A DNA stretch of 49,363 nt from the NCBI GenBank assembly GCA_022769825.1, contig JALEJI010000030.1:1-49363 (forward strand), read 5' to 3'. The DNA is from Prevotella sp. (GTDB lineage: Bacteria; Bacteroidota; Bacteroidia; Bacteroidales; Bacteroidaceae). A program made the translations under genes and the position numbers. Shown here piece after piece: positions 24,810 to 33,763 of the stretch (position 1 is the stretch's first letter; each line of letters starts with the position of its first letter). A model generated the notes under the pieces. The model saw only the letters and a list, made by a program, of their open reading frames with translations. It ran no database searches and was not told where the DNA came from.

Positions 24810-26003
24810 CTATTTCAGCTTCTCACAAGCCTCCTTGATGCGCCTTAGAGCCTCGCGAATGTTGTCGTCGCTCGTGGCGTAGCTCATGCGGAAACCATCG
24901 GGCTCTCCAAAGGCGTCACCTGCCACGGTAGCCACGTGGGCTTCTTGCAGGAGATACATGGCGAAGTCGGTAGAAGTGTTTATCGTGTAATCGCCGTAGC
25001 TCTTTCCGAAAAGCTTCTTGCAGTGCGGGAAAAGGTAGAACGCCCCTTGCGGCACGTTGACCTCAAGTCCGGGTATTTCCTTGGCGAGCTTCACGATGAG
25101 GTCACGCCTGCGCTGGAATGCCACCCTCATGTCCTCGACGCATTGCTGGTCGCCCTTATAAGCGGCGAAGGCTGCGCGTTGTGCCACGTCGTTGGTGCCG
25201 CTGGTGTACTGGCCCTGCAACTTGTTCATGCCCTTGATGATCCATTCAGGAGCCGCGACCCATCCGAGGCGCCATCCTGTCATGGCATAAGCCTTGCTGA
25301 CGCCGTTGCAGATTATCGTGCGGTCTTTCATGTCGGGTGCGGCGGCGATGCTTGCCTTGAAGCCCACATAATTAATATGTTCGTAAATCTCGTCGGACAG
25401 CACGTACATACCGTCGTGCTTCTTCACCACTTCAGCCAGGGCGTTTAGCTCGTCTTGCGTGTATACACTTCCCGTAGGGTTGCTTGGCGAGCAGATGATG
25501 AGCATCTTGGTCTTTGGCGTGATGGCTGCCTCCAGCTGTTCGGGCGTGAGCTTAAAGTCGCTCTCGAGCGGAGTGCGCAGCGTGACGGGCGTGCCGCCAG
25601 CCAACTTCACCATCTGTGGATAGCTCACCCAATAAGGTGCCGGTATTATCACCTCGTCGCCAGGGTTGACAAGCGCGAGGATGGCGTTGCACACACCTTG
25701 CTTACCGCCTGTGCCGACAATTATTTCCTTGGCGGAATAAGAAAGGTTGTTTTCCTTGGCGAGCTTCTCAGAGATAGCCTCCCTCAGGTCCATGTAACCT
25801 GGTACGGGAGAATACTTTGAATAGTTGTCGTCAATGGCTTTCTTTCCTGCCTCCTTGATGTGGTCGGGAGTCATAAAGTCGGGTTCACCGACGCTCATGT
25901 TGATGACATCGATACCCTGTGCTTTCATTTCACTGCTCTTCTGCGACATAGCGAGCGTCGCCGAGGGAGCGAGCCTGTTTAGGCGGTCTGACAATTGTGG
26001 CAT
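24810..26003 (-). CDS. Class I PLP-dependent aminotransferase (aspartate aminotransferase type)
   Basis: A 397-residue fold-type I aminotransferase. The PLP lysine is K237 in NGVSKAYAMTGWRLGW. Other family motifs are INMSVGEPDF, YSPVPGYMDLREAIS, GTGGKQGVCNAILALVNPGDEV, CSPSNPTGSVY, VLSDEIYE and GDAFGEPDGFRMSYA. It most likely transfers amino groups between aspartate (or a related acid) and 2-oxoglutarate; exact substrate specificity cannot be read. A TACTTTTG element at 26048-26055 (minus strand) offers a promoter of its own. Confidence 0.9.
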   Translation of the reverse strand: MPQLSDRLNRLAPSATLAMSQKSSEMKAQGIDVINMSVGEPDFMTPDHIKEAGKKAIDDNYSKYSPVPGYMDLREAISEKLAKENNLSYSAKEIIVGTGGKQGVCNAILALVNPGDEVIIPAPYWVSYPQMVKLAGGTPVTLRTPLESDFKLTPEQLEAAITPKTKMLIICSPSNPTGSVYTQDELNALAEVVKKHDGMYVLSDEIYEHINYVGFKASIAAAPDMKDRTIICNGVSKAYAMTGWRLGWVAAPEWIIKGMNKLQGQYTSGTNDVAQRAAFAAYKGDQQCVEDMRVAFQRRRDLIVKLAKEIPGLEVNVPQGAFYLFPHCKKLFGKSYGDYTINTSTDFAMYLLQEAHVATVAGDAFGEPDGFRMSYATSDDNIREALRRIKEACEKLK

Positions 26004-26160
26004 ACTATATATGAATTAAAACGGCAGTTAACCTGCCATACTGTTTGCAAAAGTAAGTATTTTATTTATTAAAACGAAGAAAAGCCTTGAAATTTTACTT
26101 GTGTGAAACAAAAATGTCTTTTATTGTTAACAGCATGGCAAGATTGGAGGTTGCTTGAAC

Positions 26161-26649
26161 TCAGAAATTCAAGCAAGCCCCCAACAAGAGGTCGGAACGC
26201 TTAGAGCCATAACGCGAAGGCGCGCTCGCCGTTGAGCATTTCAAGGATAGCGAGACTGCTTCCTTGGCTTTCTTCTTATTTTTATGTGCCGCGACAAACA
26301 GCGGTATGCTGGCAGCTGCTATCAGCGCGCCTCCCACGGTGAATGTTACGCCGAACAATACTTTTATTGACTCATAGTCGGGGGTCGTCTCAGAACAGAG
26401 TAACCCGGTACCTAACAACGCGGCGAGAGACCCCACTCCCAATACGCAACAACCTCCTATCTTATAGCGCTTGTGCTTTTTCCAATAAGTGGTTTTCTTG
26501 TAGTCCTTCGTCTGCGCCGTCAGCTCGCCAATGTTGTCATTATGCAACATGACTGACGCTTGCGCGCAAGCCACTGAGTCTGCCGAACCAGCCGCTGCCC
26601 TTGTCGCTAAACTGCAAAGCAGAAATATAAACGCATATACGAACTTCAA
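26161..26649 (-). CDS. Small exported or membrane protein, unknown function
   Basis: A 162-residue protein with an N-terminal signal-like segment (KFVYAFIFLLCSLATRAAAG), two hydrophobic segments (GGCCVLGVGSLAALLGTGLL near residue 65; VLFGVTFTVGGALIAAASIPLFVAA near residue 97), and a basic stretch KNKKKAKEA. The start codon is unusual: the only candidate is TTG at 26647-26649, since an in-frame TAA lies 18 bases further upstream and no ATG is available before the signal segment. It lies 46 bases downstream of ribBA. A 9-bp inverted repeat (26151-26159 / 26168-26176) spans its stop codon. I do not recognise the family. Confidence 0.55.
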   Translation of the reverse strand: MKFVYAFIFLLCSLATRAAAGSADSVACAQASVMLHNDNIGELTAQTKDYKKTTYWKKHKRYKIGGCCVLGVGSLAALLGTGLLCSETTPDYESIKVLFGVTFTVGGALIAAASIPLFVAAHKNKKKAKEAVSLSLKCSTASAPSRYGSKRSDLLLGACLNF

Positions 26650-26695
26650 ATCGACATCAATGTTTTAAGGGGTGAGAGGTTTCTCTTGCTATATA

Positions 26696-27907
26696 TCACA
26701 GGTGAAGGTCGTGGCCCATCCTGTCTCGCTTGGTGCGCAGGTATTTTATGTCATACCTGTTAGGCTCGATCTCTATTGGCACGTTCTCCACTATCTCAAG
26801 TCCATAGGCTTCGAGGCCCACACGCTTGGTCGGGTTGTTGGTCATCAGTCTCATCTTGTGCACGCCGAGGTGACGCAACATCTGCGCGCCACAGCCATAG
26901 TCGCGCTCGTCGGGCTTGAATCCGAGGTGGATGTTAGCGTCCACGGTGTCGAGGCCGTCTTCTTGCTGCAACTTGTAGGCGGCAATCTTGTTCATCAGGC
27001 CTATGCCGCGACCCTCCTGCTGCATGTATATCACAACGCCCTTGCCCTCTTTCTCTATCATCTCCATCGACTTGTGGAGCTGCTCACCGCAATCGCACCT
27101 CATGCTTCCGAGTATGTCGCCCGTGGCGCACGACGAGTGTACTCTGACGAGGATAGGCTCGTCTTCTTTCCATTCGCCTTTCACCAGCGCCATGTGCTCC
27201 AGTCCGTTGCTCGTCTGGCGGAACGGTATGAGATGGAAATGGCCATATACTGTCGGCAGGTCAACCTCCTCGCCCACCTCGATGCTCGTCTCGTGTTTCA
27301 GGCGATAGGCGATGAGGTCCTTGATGCTTATTATCTTCATGTCCCACTCTTTCGCCCTCTCTTGCAGTTGTGGCATGCGGGCCATGGTGCCGTCGTCGTT
27401 CATTATCTCCATCAGCACGCCAGCCGGGCGCATTCCGCTGAGCTTGCAAAGGTCTATCGCAGCCTCGGTGTGTCCCGAGCGTCGCAGCACGCCGTTGTCC
27501 TGGGCATATAGTGGATTGATGTGTCCCGGGCGGCCAAAGGTCTGCGGTGTCGATGCTGGGTCGGCGAGGGCGCGTATCGTCTCGGCGCGGTCGTGTGCCG
27601 ACACGCCCGTGGTGCAGCCTTCGAGTTTGTCGACCGTGATGGTAAACGGCGTGCCAAGCATGGAGGTGTTGTCGCTCACCTGGTGAGGCAGGTCCAGCTC
27701 CTCGGCGCGCTGTATGGTGATGGGCGCGCAGAGCACGCCACGCGCGTTCTTCAGCATGAAGTTCACCTTCTCCGCCGTGATGGTCTCAGCCGCCGTGATG
27801 AGGTCGCCCTCGTTCTCACGGTCCTCGTCATCGACGACAACCACGAACTTGCCTTGCTTAAAGTCTTCCAAGGCGTCTTCTATACGGCTCAATTTATATT
27901 CTTGCAT
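26696..27907 (-). CDS. ribBA: Bifunctional riboflavin biosynthesis protein RibBA
   Basis: A 403-residue fusion. The N-terminal half is 3,4-dihydroxy-2-butanone-4-phosphate synthase: [11 protein letters not shown] near residue 26, [22 protein letters not shown] and HTEAAIDL. The C-terminal half is GTP cyclohydrolase II: zinc cysteines in [17 protein letters not shown], then [12 protein letters not shown] and MTNNPTKR. Both active sites look complete, so it should provide both first-step precursors of riboflavin. It is 78 bases downstream of the LptF/G-type permease; that spacer holds a tandem repeat. Confidence 0.96.
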   Translation of the reverse strand: MQEYKLSRIEDALEDFKQGKFVVVVDDEDRENEGDLITAAETITAEKVNFMLKNARGVLCAPITIQRAEELDLPHQVSDNTSMLGTPFTITVDKLEGCTTGVSAHDRAETIRALADPASTPQTFGRPGHINPLYAQDNGVLRRSGHTEAAIDLCKLSGMRPAGVLMEIMNDDGTMARMPQLQERAKEWDMKIISIKDLIAYRLKHETSIEVGEEVDLPTVYGHFHLIPFRQTSNGLEHMALVKGEWKEDEPILVRVHSSCATGDILGSMRCDCGEQLHKSMEMIEKEGKGVVIYMQQEGRGIGLMNKIAAYKLQQEDGLDTVDANIHLGFKPDERDYGCGAQMLRHLGVHKMRLMTNNPTKRVGLEAYGLEIVENVPIEIEPNRYDIKYLRTKRDRMGHDLHL

Positions 27908-27937
27908 ATTCTGTTTTATTTTAATGTTTCTATATAT

Positions 27938-27983
27938 ATAAATAATGTGTGGCTTTACTTATAAATAATGTGCGGCTTTACTT
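27938..27983. repeat. 23-bp tandem duplication between lptF/G and ribBA
   Basis: Units 27938-27960 and 27961-27983 differ at one base; each contains AATAATGTG and GGCTTTACTT. On the minus strand this repeated segment immediately follows the lptF/G stop codon. Slippage product with no visible function. Confidence 0.85.
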
Positions 27984-27985
27984 AA

Positions 27986-29911
27986 TCATTTCTCCTCACC
28001 GTCGAGATGTCCCATCCTCTTCTCGGTATAGTTCACGATGTTGGTGTTGGTGTATCTTATCACCTTCAGGTCGCGAAGCAGTCGCAGGCGGAACCTCCAC
28101 ATGCGGAGATATGTGAATATTCCCACAGGCACTATTATCGCTGCCACGATGTTCATCCACCTGCGGTCGAAAGGTCGCGTGTGCGCCTTGACGGCAAGCA
28201 CGGGATACCGGTTGATGAGGTGCATCACTTGCTTGTCGCGCGTGTTCGACAGGTCGCGGATCACCTTCTCCAGCTTGTCGCTGATGGCCTCGATGTCGTG
28301 GTCTTCCTCATACTTGAAGAACACCTTGATGAAGTTTGGCAACGACTTCAGGTTATGCCTCCGCGAGTATTCCATCACCTCGCCGTTTATCTGGAGCAGC
28401 GTCTCGTTGTCTTGCTTATAGTGCGGCGGCTCTATCACCACTTCCTTGCCCTGTATGCTTCTCTTCGCCCTCAGGCCCAGTAGCCTTGTGAAGAATCGTT
28501 TCCATCCGTCGGCGTTGAACACCATGGAGTCGTTCATCGCCTTATATGTCACGAAGACCGCCAGCGGCGACATGATGGCTATGGCCAGCCAGTGGCCTAT
28601 CCATATCGGCCACGACCCTTGCCTTGACATGCGGAAGGCGGAGTTGTCGAGAATGTAATACACTATGAACACCAGCACCGATATGATGATAGGCATTCCC
28701 AATCCGCCCTTTCGTATGATGGCTCCAAGCGGCGCGCCAATGAAGAAGAAGATGATGCACTGCAAGGCGAGGGCATACTTGTTTTGCGCCTCCAGCTCGT
28801 GGTTGCGTATCACGCGCTCGTTGTTCTGTGTCATCATGGACTTGAAGTCGAGGTCCGACGTCTCCCTCTGCACGCTGCTCAACGCGGCTGAGTAGACCAT
28901 CTGCTGCCGGTCTATCTTCATCTTCCGCAGACGCTTGTCGATATCAATCTTTCCTGTCTGTGCCGCCCTGACCTGTCCGAGCGAGTCTTTCTTCGATATT
29001 CTCGGAGAGGGGAAGCACATCTGCTTCGTGTCGTTCCAGAAGGCTCGGCCTATGCTGTCGTAGGTGGCGTTGAGCGAGTCGATGGCGAACCTTATCTGTG
29101 AGAGGCTCTTTCCGGCTGCGTTGTTTGACAGGGCCGCCGCGTCCATCAACGAGAAGTTGTTGTCGAAGTCAAGCAGCACCTTCTTGTCGGTGAAGGTCTC
29201 CCTGCGGTATGGCACGGCCGCGCTGCCGCCAAGGTCCGACTCGCGCATATTCTCAAACCACTCGCCGCTCCACAGCGAGAGCAGCAGGTGCTTCTTCTCC
29301 GCCGTCGACTGTATCATGCCCGAATCGGCAAGTATTATGGCGGCGTCCTCATAACTGTCGGTCATGCGGTAAATCATGATGCCATAGAGCTTTCCGGTCT
29401 TGATGTTCTTCTTCTGCACGTAGATGTTGCAGTTGGGCAGTCCGTCGTAGAATATTCCCTCGGGTATCTCCAGCTCCGGGCTTTTCTGCTTCATCGACAC
29501 AAGTAGCTGCATGAGCTTCATGTTGGCGTTTGGCCCGATATTGTTCTGGAAATAAAACGACACGGCCATTATTGCCACGGTGATCACTATCAAGGAGCGG
29601 AAGCTCTGCATCAGCGATATGCCGGCGGCCTTGATGGCGGTGAGCTCGGAGCTCTCGCCGAGGTTTCCGAAGGTGATGAGCGAACTGAGCAATATTGCCA
29701 AGGGCAAGGCTTGAGGCACCATCATCAGCGCCATGTACTCGAAAAACTGGGCGAGCACTTCCATGGACAGGCCCTTGCCTATGAGCTCGTCGATAAAGCG
29801 CCACAGAAACTGCATCATTAGCACGAAGAGGCAAATGAAGAACGTTCCGGCGAAAAGCAGCAAAAACTGCTTGGCGATGAATTTATCGAGTTTCTTTATC
29901 CGAAGATTCAT
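27986..29911 (-). CDS. LptF/LptG family LPS-export permease (YjgP/YjgQ)
   Basis: A 641-residue membrane protein of the YjgP/YjgQ family, which forms the inner-membrane part of the Lpt lipopolysaccharide exporter. N-terminal membrane segments start near KQFLLLFAGTFFICLFVLM, with LPLAILLSSLITFGNLGESSELTAIKAAG (residues 75-103) as the family signature. A large periplasmic domain is followed by C-terminal segments including FFFIGAPLGAIIRKGG. It is much longer than E. coli LptF (366), carrying a C-terminal extension of about 180 residues with one further hydrophobic segment. Such length is usual in Bacteroidota. Whether this is the F-type or G-type subunit is not resolved. Confidence 0.9.
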   Translation of the reverse strand: MNLRIKKLDKFIAKQFLLLFAGTFFICLFVLMMQFLWRFIDELIGKGLSMEVLAQFFEYMALMMVPQALPLAILLSSLITFGNLGESSELTAIKAAGISLMQSFRSLIVITVAIMAVSFYFQNNIGPNANMKLMQLLVSMKQKSPELEIPEGIFYDGLPNCNIYVQKKNIKTGKLYGIMIYRMTDSYEDAAIILADSGMIQSTAEKKHLLLSLWSGEWFENMRESDLGGSAAVPYRRETFTDKKVLLDFDNNFSLMDAAALSNNAAGKSLSQIRFAIDSLNATYDSIGRAFWNDTKQMCFPSPRISKKDSLGQVRAAQTGKIDIDKRLRKMKIDRQQMVYSAALSSVQRETSDLDFKSMMTQNNERVIRNHELEAQNKYALALQCIIFFFIGAPLGAIIRKGGLGMPIIISVLVFIVYYILDNSAFRMSRQGSWPIWIGHWLAIAIMSPLAVFVTYKAMNDSMVFNADGWKRFFTRLLGLRAKRSIQGKEVVIEPPHYKQDNETLLQINGEVMEYSRRHNLKSLPNFIKVFFKYEEDHDIEAISDKLEKVIRDLSNTRDKQVMHLINRYPVLAVKAHTRPFDRRWMNIVAAIIVPVGIFTYLRMWRFRLRLLRDLKVIRYTNTNIVNYTEKRMGHLDGEEK

Positions 29912-29994
29912 AATATATGTGAAAAGACAACACGAGGCGAGACCAGGACGTCAAGCTTGCTTGAATGTCATGCCGGGCCATGGCTTATCTTCTG

Positions 29995-30026
29995 CAAAGA
30001 TACTGAGAATATTTCAAACTCTCAAA
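29995..30026 (-). promoter_or_regulatory. Promoter of lptF/G-ribBA
   Basis: Read leftward: TTTG (30026-30023), 20-base spacer, TATCTTTG (30002-29995). Full consensus. Leader about 80 bases. Confidence 0.75.
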
Positions 30027-30140
30027 TTTTCTTCGGCTTAATAAGCATATGTGGCGGGGGATGTGGCGGGGGACGTGGCGCGGGCTTTCACGTATTGTTT
30101 ATAATGGGCATAAAAAATATCACCATATCCAAAAAATCAT

Positions 30141-30148
30141 TAACTTTG
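30141..30148 (+). promoter_or_regulatory. -7 element TAACTTTG for the AEC transporter
   Basis: TAACTTTG lies 49 bases before the ATG; AGGA is present 8-11 bases before the start codon. The -33 element is not clear. Confidence 0.55.
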
Positions 30149-30197
30149 TACTGGTTTTCTAAAAAAGGTTCTATCTAAGGATAACAGGAAAAAAAAC

Positions 30198-31112
30198 ATG
30201 CAAGACGTTCAAGTGATGGTGACGCTGTTCGCCATCGTGGTTTTAGGTTATGCGCTCCGCCGCTTCGGGCTCATGGGCGGCGACTTCGACAAGCGTTTGT
30301 CCACTTTGATTATCGACGTTAGTTGCCCGTTGCTCATCCTCTCGTCCGTCATGGGCGACAAGTTGCCCGACTCGCGTTTCATCCTCCCCTTGTTGTGCGT
30401 GGGCTTCGTCACCTACTCGCTTCTCACCATCGCGGCTTTCACGTTGCCCAAGCTCATCAGCAACGACAGCCTTGAGCAGGGCATGATAGGCTTCTGCGTC
30501 ATGTTTGGCAACGTGGGGTTCATCGGCTACCCCATCGTGGCGAGCATCTTCGGCCCGCAAGCCATATTCTACGCCGCCTTGCTCAACATGCCCAACACGT
30601 TTTTCATCTTCACCGTTGGCGTGATGCTCGTCAAGGGCGAGCGCTCCATCCGCGACTTCAAGCTGAAGATGCTGGCAAGCCCCATGATGGTGGCCGCCTA
30701 TGTCGCCGCCGTCATCGTGGCCTTGGGCATCCACGTGCCTCACGTCATTGGCCAGCCGGTGTCGATGGTCGGCAACATCACGGTGCCCGGCTCGCTGCTT
30801 GTCATAGGCTCGTCGCTCGCCAGGATAAGCATGCGCAAGATGCTTGCCCACGGCAAGGTCTACATTGCCACGGCGCTGCGCCTCGTGGCGGTGCCTGTGG
30901 GGCTCTACGTCTTCTTCAAGGCTTGTGGTGTCGACGAGCTGGTCAACGACATCAACACCACCGTCGTGGCGATGCCCGTGGCCGCCTTCGGCACCATGTT
31001 CTGCATGAAGTATGAGCGCGACTCGCGCCTGATGACGGAGATGACGTTCATGTCGACCGTGTTCTCGGTCCTCACCATTCCTCTCATCAGGGTATTGATA
31101 AAGCTGTTGTAG
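30198..31112 (+). CDS. AEC (auxin efflux carrier) family transporter
   Basis: A 304-residue membrane protein with about ten hydrophobic segments and the AEC pattern: LGYALRRFGLMGGDFDKRLSTLIIDVSCPLLILSS at the N-terminus, a central MFGNVGFIGYPI motif (residues 106-117) and a C-terminal VVAMPVAAFGTMFCMKYERD. Members of this family move organic anions or amino-acid-like compounds; substrate here is unknown. Single gene with its own promoter, ended by a terminator shared with the convergent tRNA operon. Confidence 0.88.
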   Translation: MQDVQVMVTLFAIVVLGYALRRFGLMGGDFDKRLSTLIIDVSCPLLILSSVMGDKLPDSRFILPLLCVGFVTYSLLTIAAFTLPKLISNDSLEQGMIGFCVMFGNVGFIGYPIVASIFGPQAIFYAALLNMPNTFFIFTVGVMLVKGERSIRDFKLKMLASPMMVAAYVAAVIVALGIHVPHVIGQPVSMVGNITVPGSLLVIGSSLARISMRKMLAHGKVYIATALRLVAVPVGLYVFFKACGVDELVNDINTTVVAMPVAAFGTMFCMKYERDSRLMTEMTFMSTVFSVLTIPLIRVLIKLL

Positions 31113-31172
31113 ACTGCCGGGGCTTTCCCTCGCGGGCAAAGGGCTTGTGTGGGGAAGCCGCGACATAAACGG

Positions 31173-31220
31173 AAAAAGCACGGCAGCGTTCACTCAGCGT
31201 GAATGGCTACCGTGCTTTTT
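31173..31220. terminator. Bidirectional terminator, AEC gene and tRNA operon
   Basis: Arms AAAAAGCACGG (31173-31183) and CCGTGCTTTTT (31210-31220), with an inner GTTCAC/GTGAAT stem. T-runs face both directions, so it can end both the plus-strand transporter and the minus-strand tRNA transcript. Confidence 0.9.
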
Positions 31221-31223
31221 AAG

Positions 31224-31295
31224 TAGTGGATAGGGGAATCGAACCCCTATGCCAAGATTGAGAATCTTGTATCCTAACCATTAGATGAATCCACC
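31224..31295 (-). tRNA. tRNA-Glu (anticodon CTC), copy A
   Basis: 72 bases. Acceptor GGTGGAT with ATCCACT, discriminator A, D-arm TCTAATGGTTAGGA typical of Glu, anticodon stem CAAGA/TCTTG with loop TTCTCAA (anticodon CTC), T-arm GGGGTTCGATTCCCC. CCA is not encoded. Confidence 0.93.
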
Positions 31296-31368
31296 ATCAG
31301 GTTTCTCGAGACTAAAAAACCTTGTCCGCACGTCTGATGTAGAACAAGGTCTATCAGTATGTAAGAAG

Positions 31369-31440
31369 TAGTCGGTAAGGGAATCGAACCCTTATGCCAA
31401 GATTGAGAATCTTGTATCCTAACCGTTAGATGAACCGACC
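31369..31440 (-). tRNA. tRNA-Glu (anticodon CTC), copy B
   Basis: 72 bases with the same anticodon arm as the copy at 31224-31295 but a different acceptor stem (GGTCGGT/ACCGACT) and T-stem pairs. The two genes are thus diverged, not a recent duplication. They are separated by 73 bases. Confidence 0.93.
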
Positions 31441-31461
31441 ATCTTTGGTTATCAACCGTTG

Positions 31462-31550
31462 CGGAAGCTGGGGGATTCGAACCCCCGGTACGCGTAATTG
31501 CGCACGGCAGTTTAGCAAACTGCTGGCTTCAGCCACTCACCCAAACTTCC
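31462..31550 (-). tRNA. tRNA-Ser (anticodon GCT)
   Basis: 89 bases with a long variable arm (GTGCGCAATTACGCGTAC), acceptor GGAAGTT/AGCTTCC, discriminator G, and anticodon loop TTGCTAA with anticodon GCT. It is the first gene of the minus-strand tRNA operon, followed by the two tRNA-Glu genes. Confidence 0.95.
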
Positions 31551-31599
31551 AATCCTTTGGTTCTCTGACCTCACAGCACTCGTTTTCGGAATGCGGATG

Positions 31600-31631
31600 C
31601 AAAGGTAAGGAAAAAAATCAGTCCCACCAAA
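31600..31631 (-). promoter_or_regulatory. Promoter of the Ser-Glu-Glu tRNA operon
   Basis: Read leftward: TTTG (31631-31628), 20-base spacer, TACCTTTG (31607-31600). Identical in layout to the tRNA-Arg promoter at 10482-10513. Confidence 0.85.
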
Positions 31632-31858
31632 CGTTTCTCCTGTTTTTTTCAAAAAATCGCTGTTCTTGCATGATATTGGTGGATGTTTGGACATTTTTTG
31701 CGCACGGATTTGAAAGATGGCTACACGCAGGGCGTCATGCATACCGCGACATGAAGAACAAGGGTTAATGTGTGAACGTGTATTAAAAATCCGTTACCGC
31801 GACGATTTTCTCAGCGAATCGTTTCACGGTAACGGATCTATTTCGTAAATTTGCCATT

Positions 31859-31939
31859 GGCTTTGGGCTTTAGAGTAATCTTTTTTTTCACCTCTTATAT
31901 TACTCTTTCCGCGTGAACCCACGAGGACGGCCCAAAGCC
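31859..31939. repeat. Nested inverted repeat downstream of the FadL gene
   Basis: Outer arms GGCTTTGGGC (31859-31868) and GCCCAAAGCC (31930-31939) pair perfectly. Inside, AGAGTAAT (31872-31879) pairs with ATTACTCT (31899-31906), with a run of eight or nine T residues in its loop on the plus strand. The rest of the stretch 31632-31858 shows nothing recognisable. The structure follows the stop codon of the FadL-type gene by about 12 bases and probably ends or stabilises that message. Confidence 0.7.
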
Positions 31940-31951
31940 TTTTCCGTTTCT

Positions 31952-33529
31952 TTAGATGTCGAAGTCTATGCCCACTGCAAACACGTTGTTGTTGCGGGTG
32001 TAGTCGGAGCTGTAGTTGATGCTCTTGTCGGCGCTCAAGGCCACGGCCTCGCTCGTCTTGTTGTGCTCGTAGAAGGTGTGGAAATAAGCCACGTTGAGAT
32101 GTGTCTTCTTGCTGATGTGGTAGACACCGCCAAAGGCCACTGAGTTGCTGCTCACAACGAACGACTTGTCGTCCATGTATTCGTCGCTAAGGCCGTAGCT
32201 GGTGTTCTGCCAACCGGTGCTGAGGGTTACCTTCTTGCATACGTCATACTCCACTCCGACGTTATACTCCAGCGTGCCGCGCTTCAGCTTCTTGTTGCGG
32301 TTGTCGTAAGATGTCGCGTTTTTGTCGTCGAACCAGTGGAAGCCGACGTTCACGCGCAGGGCGTCAACGGGCTTGTAGCCCACGCCCACGGCGAGGTAGG
32401 CCGGTATGTCGCCGGCTATCTTCTGGCCGTCGGCATACTCGCCGATGGCACCGGTGAGCTTGGTGTCGAACTGCTGCTTCAGCTGGCCCATGGCGCCCTG
32501 GATAAGCTTATGGCCGAGGATGGCGTCGGCGGCCTGGGCTGGCAGGTGCAACTGCTCGGTGTAGACGTCGTGCAGGTTGTCGGCGAGGTTGCCGATAGAC
32601 GGAGCCTGGTTCACCGACTTGTTTTTCAGGCGCATGCGGGTCTTGAACTCATACTTGGCCGAGAAGTTCCAGCGGCCCGTCTTGAAGTCGACTCCGATGA
32701 TTGGCGTGAAGCCTATGCCGCTCTGGTCGCAGCTCAACTCTATGTTGGCGGCGTCGGTCTTCGTGGGGTCGAGCACTCGATAAAGGGGCATGTTGCCCAC
32801 CTTGATGTCGCGCACGTAGCCATAGTAGTTGCACGAGGCGTAGACGCCACGCACGCCGGCAAAGACACTGAAGTTGTCGCTCACCTTATAGGCGGCGCCG
32901 AGCGAGAGGCCGAAGTAGTATTGGCGACCGTGCATGTAGCTGTTGTAGCTGTAGCTGCCCTTGGCGCCGAACCTGTTGTCGGAAGTGAAGAGCTGCAGCG
33001 GTATGCGCAATCCCATCTTCTGGCCCACGCCGTAGCCCACCTGGTCAACAGCTCCGGCGAGCTGGCAAGCTCCCATGGCTGTCTCTGCCACGATCTTCTC
33101 AAACGAGCCGAGGCCGTTGTCGAAGGTACACTTGCCGCCTCCGCCAACAAGGGCGAAACCGGATTGCAACGACCACTTGCCGGTGTTGTAGGCATATTGG
33201 AAAGAAGGGATGACGGGCGCGAAGGCCTTGCCCTTGAACTCGCGTGGTGTGGTGGGGTTCTGGGTGTTGTTGGTGAACAGCGCGTAATCGTTCTTGATAG
33301 TGCGGTCTTGGTAAGCCAACTGCCAGTTGATGGCCAGGTGATGTCCCTTGCTCATGAAAGCCACGCCGGCAGGGTTGTAATAAACGCCGTCGATGCCGAT
33401 AGAAGCCTCACGGCTCATCATGCGGTTGAAAGCGACGTGTTGGTTGGTGTTGGTCAGCAGACCACCTGCCATGGCGGCATGTGCCGTAAGTGCGGCAAAG
33501 GCACACACGGCCCATCTTTGTTTTGTCAT
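31952..33529 (-). CDS. OmpP1/FadL/TodX family outer-membrane transporter
   Basis: A 525-residue outer-membrane barrel with a signal peptide (residues 1-21, ending AHAAMA). The mature N-terminus GGLLTNTNQHVAFNRMMSREASIGIDGVYYNPAGVAFM carries the NPAG motif and plug-forming N-terminal hatch of the FadL family. It imports long-chain fatty acids or other hydrophobic molecules in characterised members; substrate here is unknown. C-terminal residues FAVGIDFDI give a barrel-closing strand. Its minus-strand promoter element TAATTTTG lies at 33559-33566. A 399-residue frame on the opposite strand (32336-33535) is a shadow. Confidence 0.9.
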   Translation of the reverse strand: MTKQRWAVCAFAALTAHAAMAGGLLTNTNQHVAFNRMMSREASIGIDGVYYNPAGVAFMSKGHHLAINWQLAYQDRTIKNDYALFTNNTQNPTTPREFKGKAFAPVIPSFQYAYNTGKWSLQSGFALVGGGGKCTFDNGLGSFEKIVAETAMGACQLAGAVDQVGYGVGQKMGLRIPLQLFTSDNRFGAKGSYSYNSYMHGRQYYFGLSLGAAYKVSDNFSVFAGVRGVYASCNYYGYVRDIKVGNMPLYRVLDPTKTDAANIELSCDQSGIGFTPIIGVDFKTGRWNFSAKYEFKTRMRLKNKSVNQAPSIGNLADNLHDVYTEQLHLPAQAADAILGHKLIQGAMGQLKQQFDTKLTGAIGEYADGQKIAGDIPAYLAVGVGYKPVDALRVNVGFHWFDDKNATSYDNRNKKLKRGTLEYNVGVEYDVCKKVTLSTGWQNTSYGLSDEYMDDKSFVVSSNSVAFGGVYHISKKTHLNVAYFHTFYEHNKTSEAVALSADKSINYSSDYTRNNNVFAVGIDFDI

Positions 33530-33704
33530 TTCTAAATCTTGCTTAATTATATTGGTTGCAAAATTACGGATATTGTTCCATATTTCCCACGCCTTATTAC
33601 TTCCGCCACATTATTTCACAGTTTTATTGACCCATGTCAATTTGGTGCCGACCCAGAAACAGCAATTACATTTGCCATAAAACCGCCCCCTGTACGGCGC
33701 AAGA

Positions 33705-33741
33705 AAAACGGCGGGAAACCCGAAAGGGTAACCCGCCGTTT
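33705..33741 (-). terminator. Terminator after rpsJ
   Basis: Read leftward: AAACGGCGGGTTACCC, loop TTTC, GGGTTTCCCGCCGTTTTT. Strong GC stem with a T-run, 22 bases past the rpsJ stop codon. It ends the ribosomal operon before the FadL-type gene. Confidence 0.9.
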
Positions 33742-33763
33742 ATGGTTGATAGCTGAAAGCTAA

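Noticed and set aside
26151..26176. 9-bp inverted repeat over a stop codon as a terminator
   Set aside because: No T-run follows in either direction; noted only as a possible weak structure.
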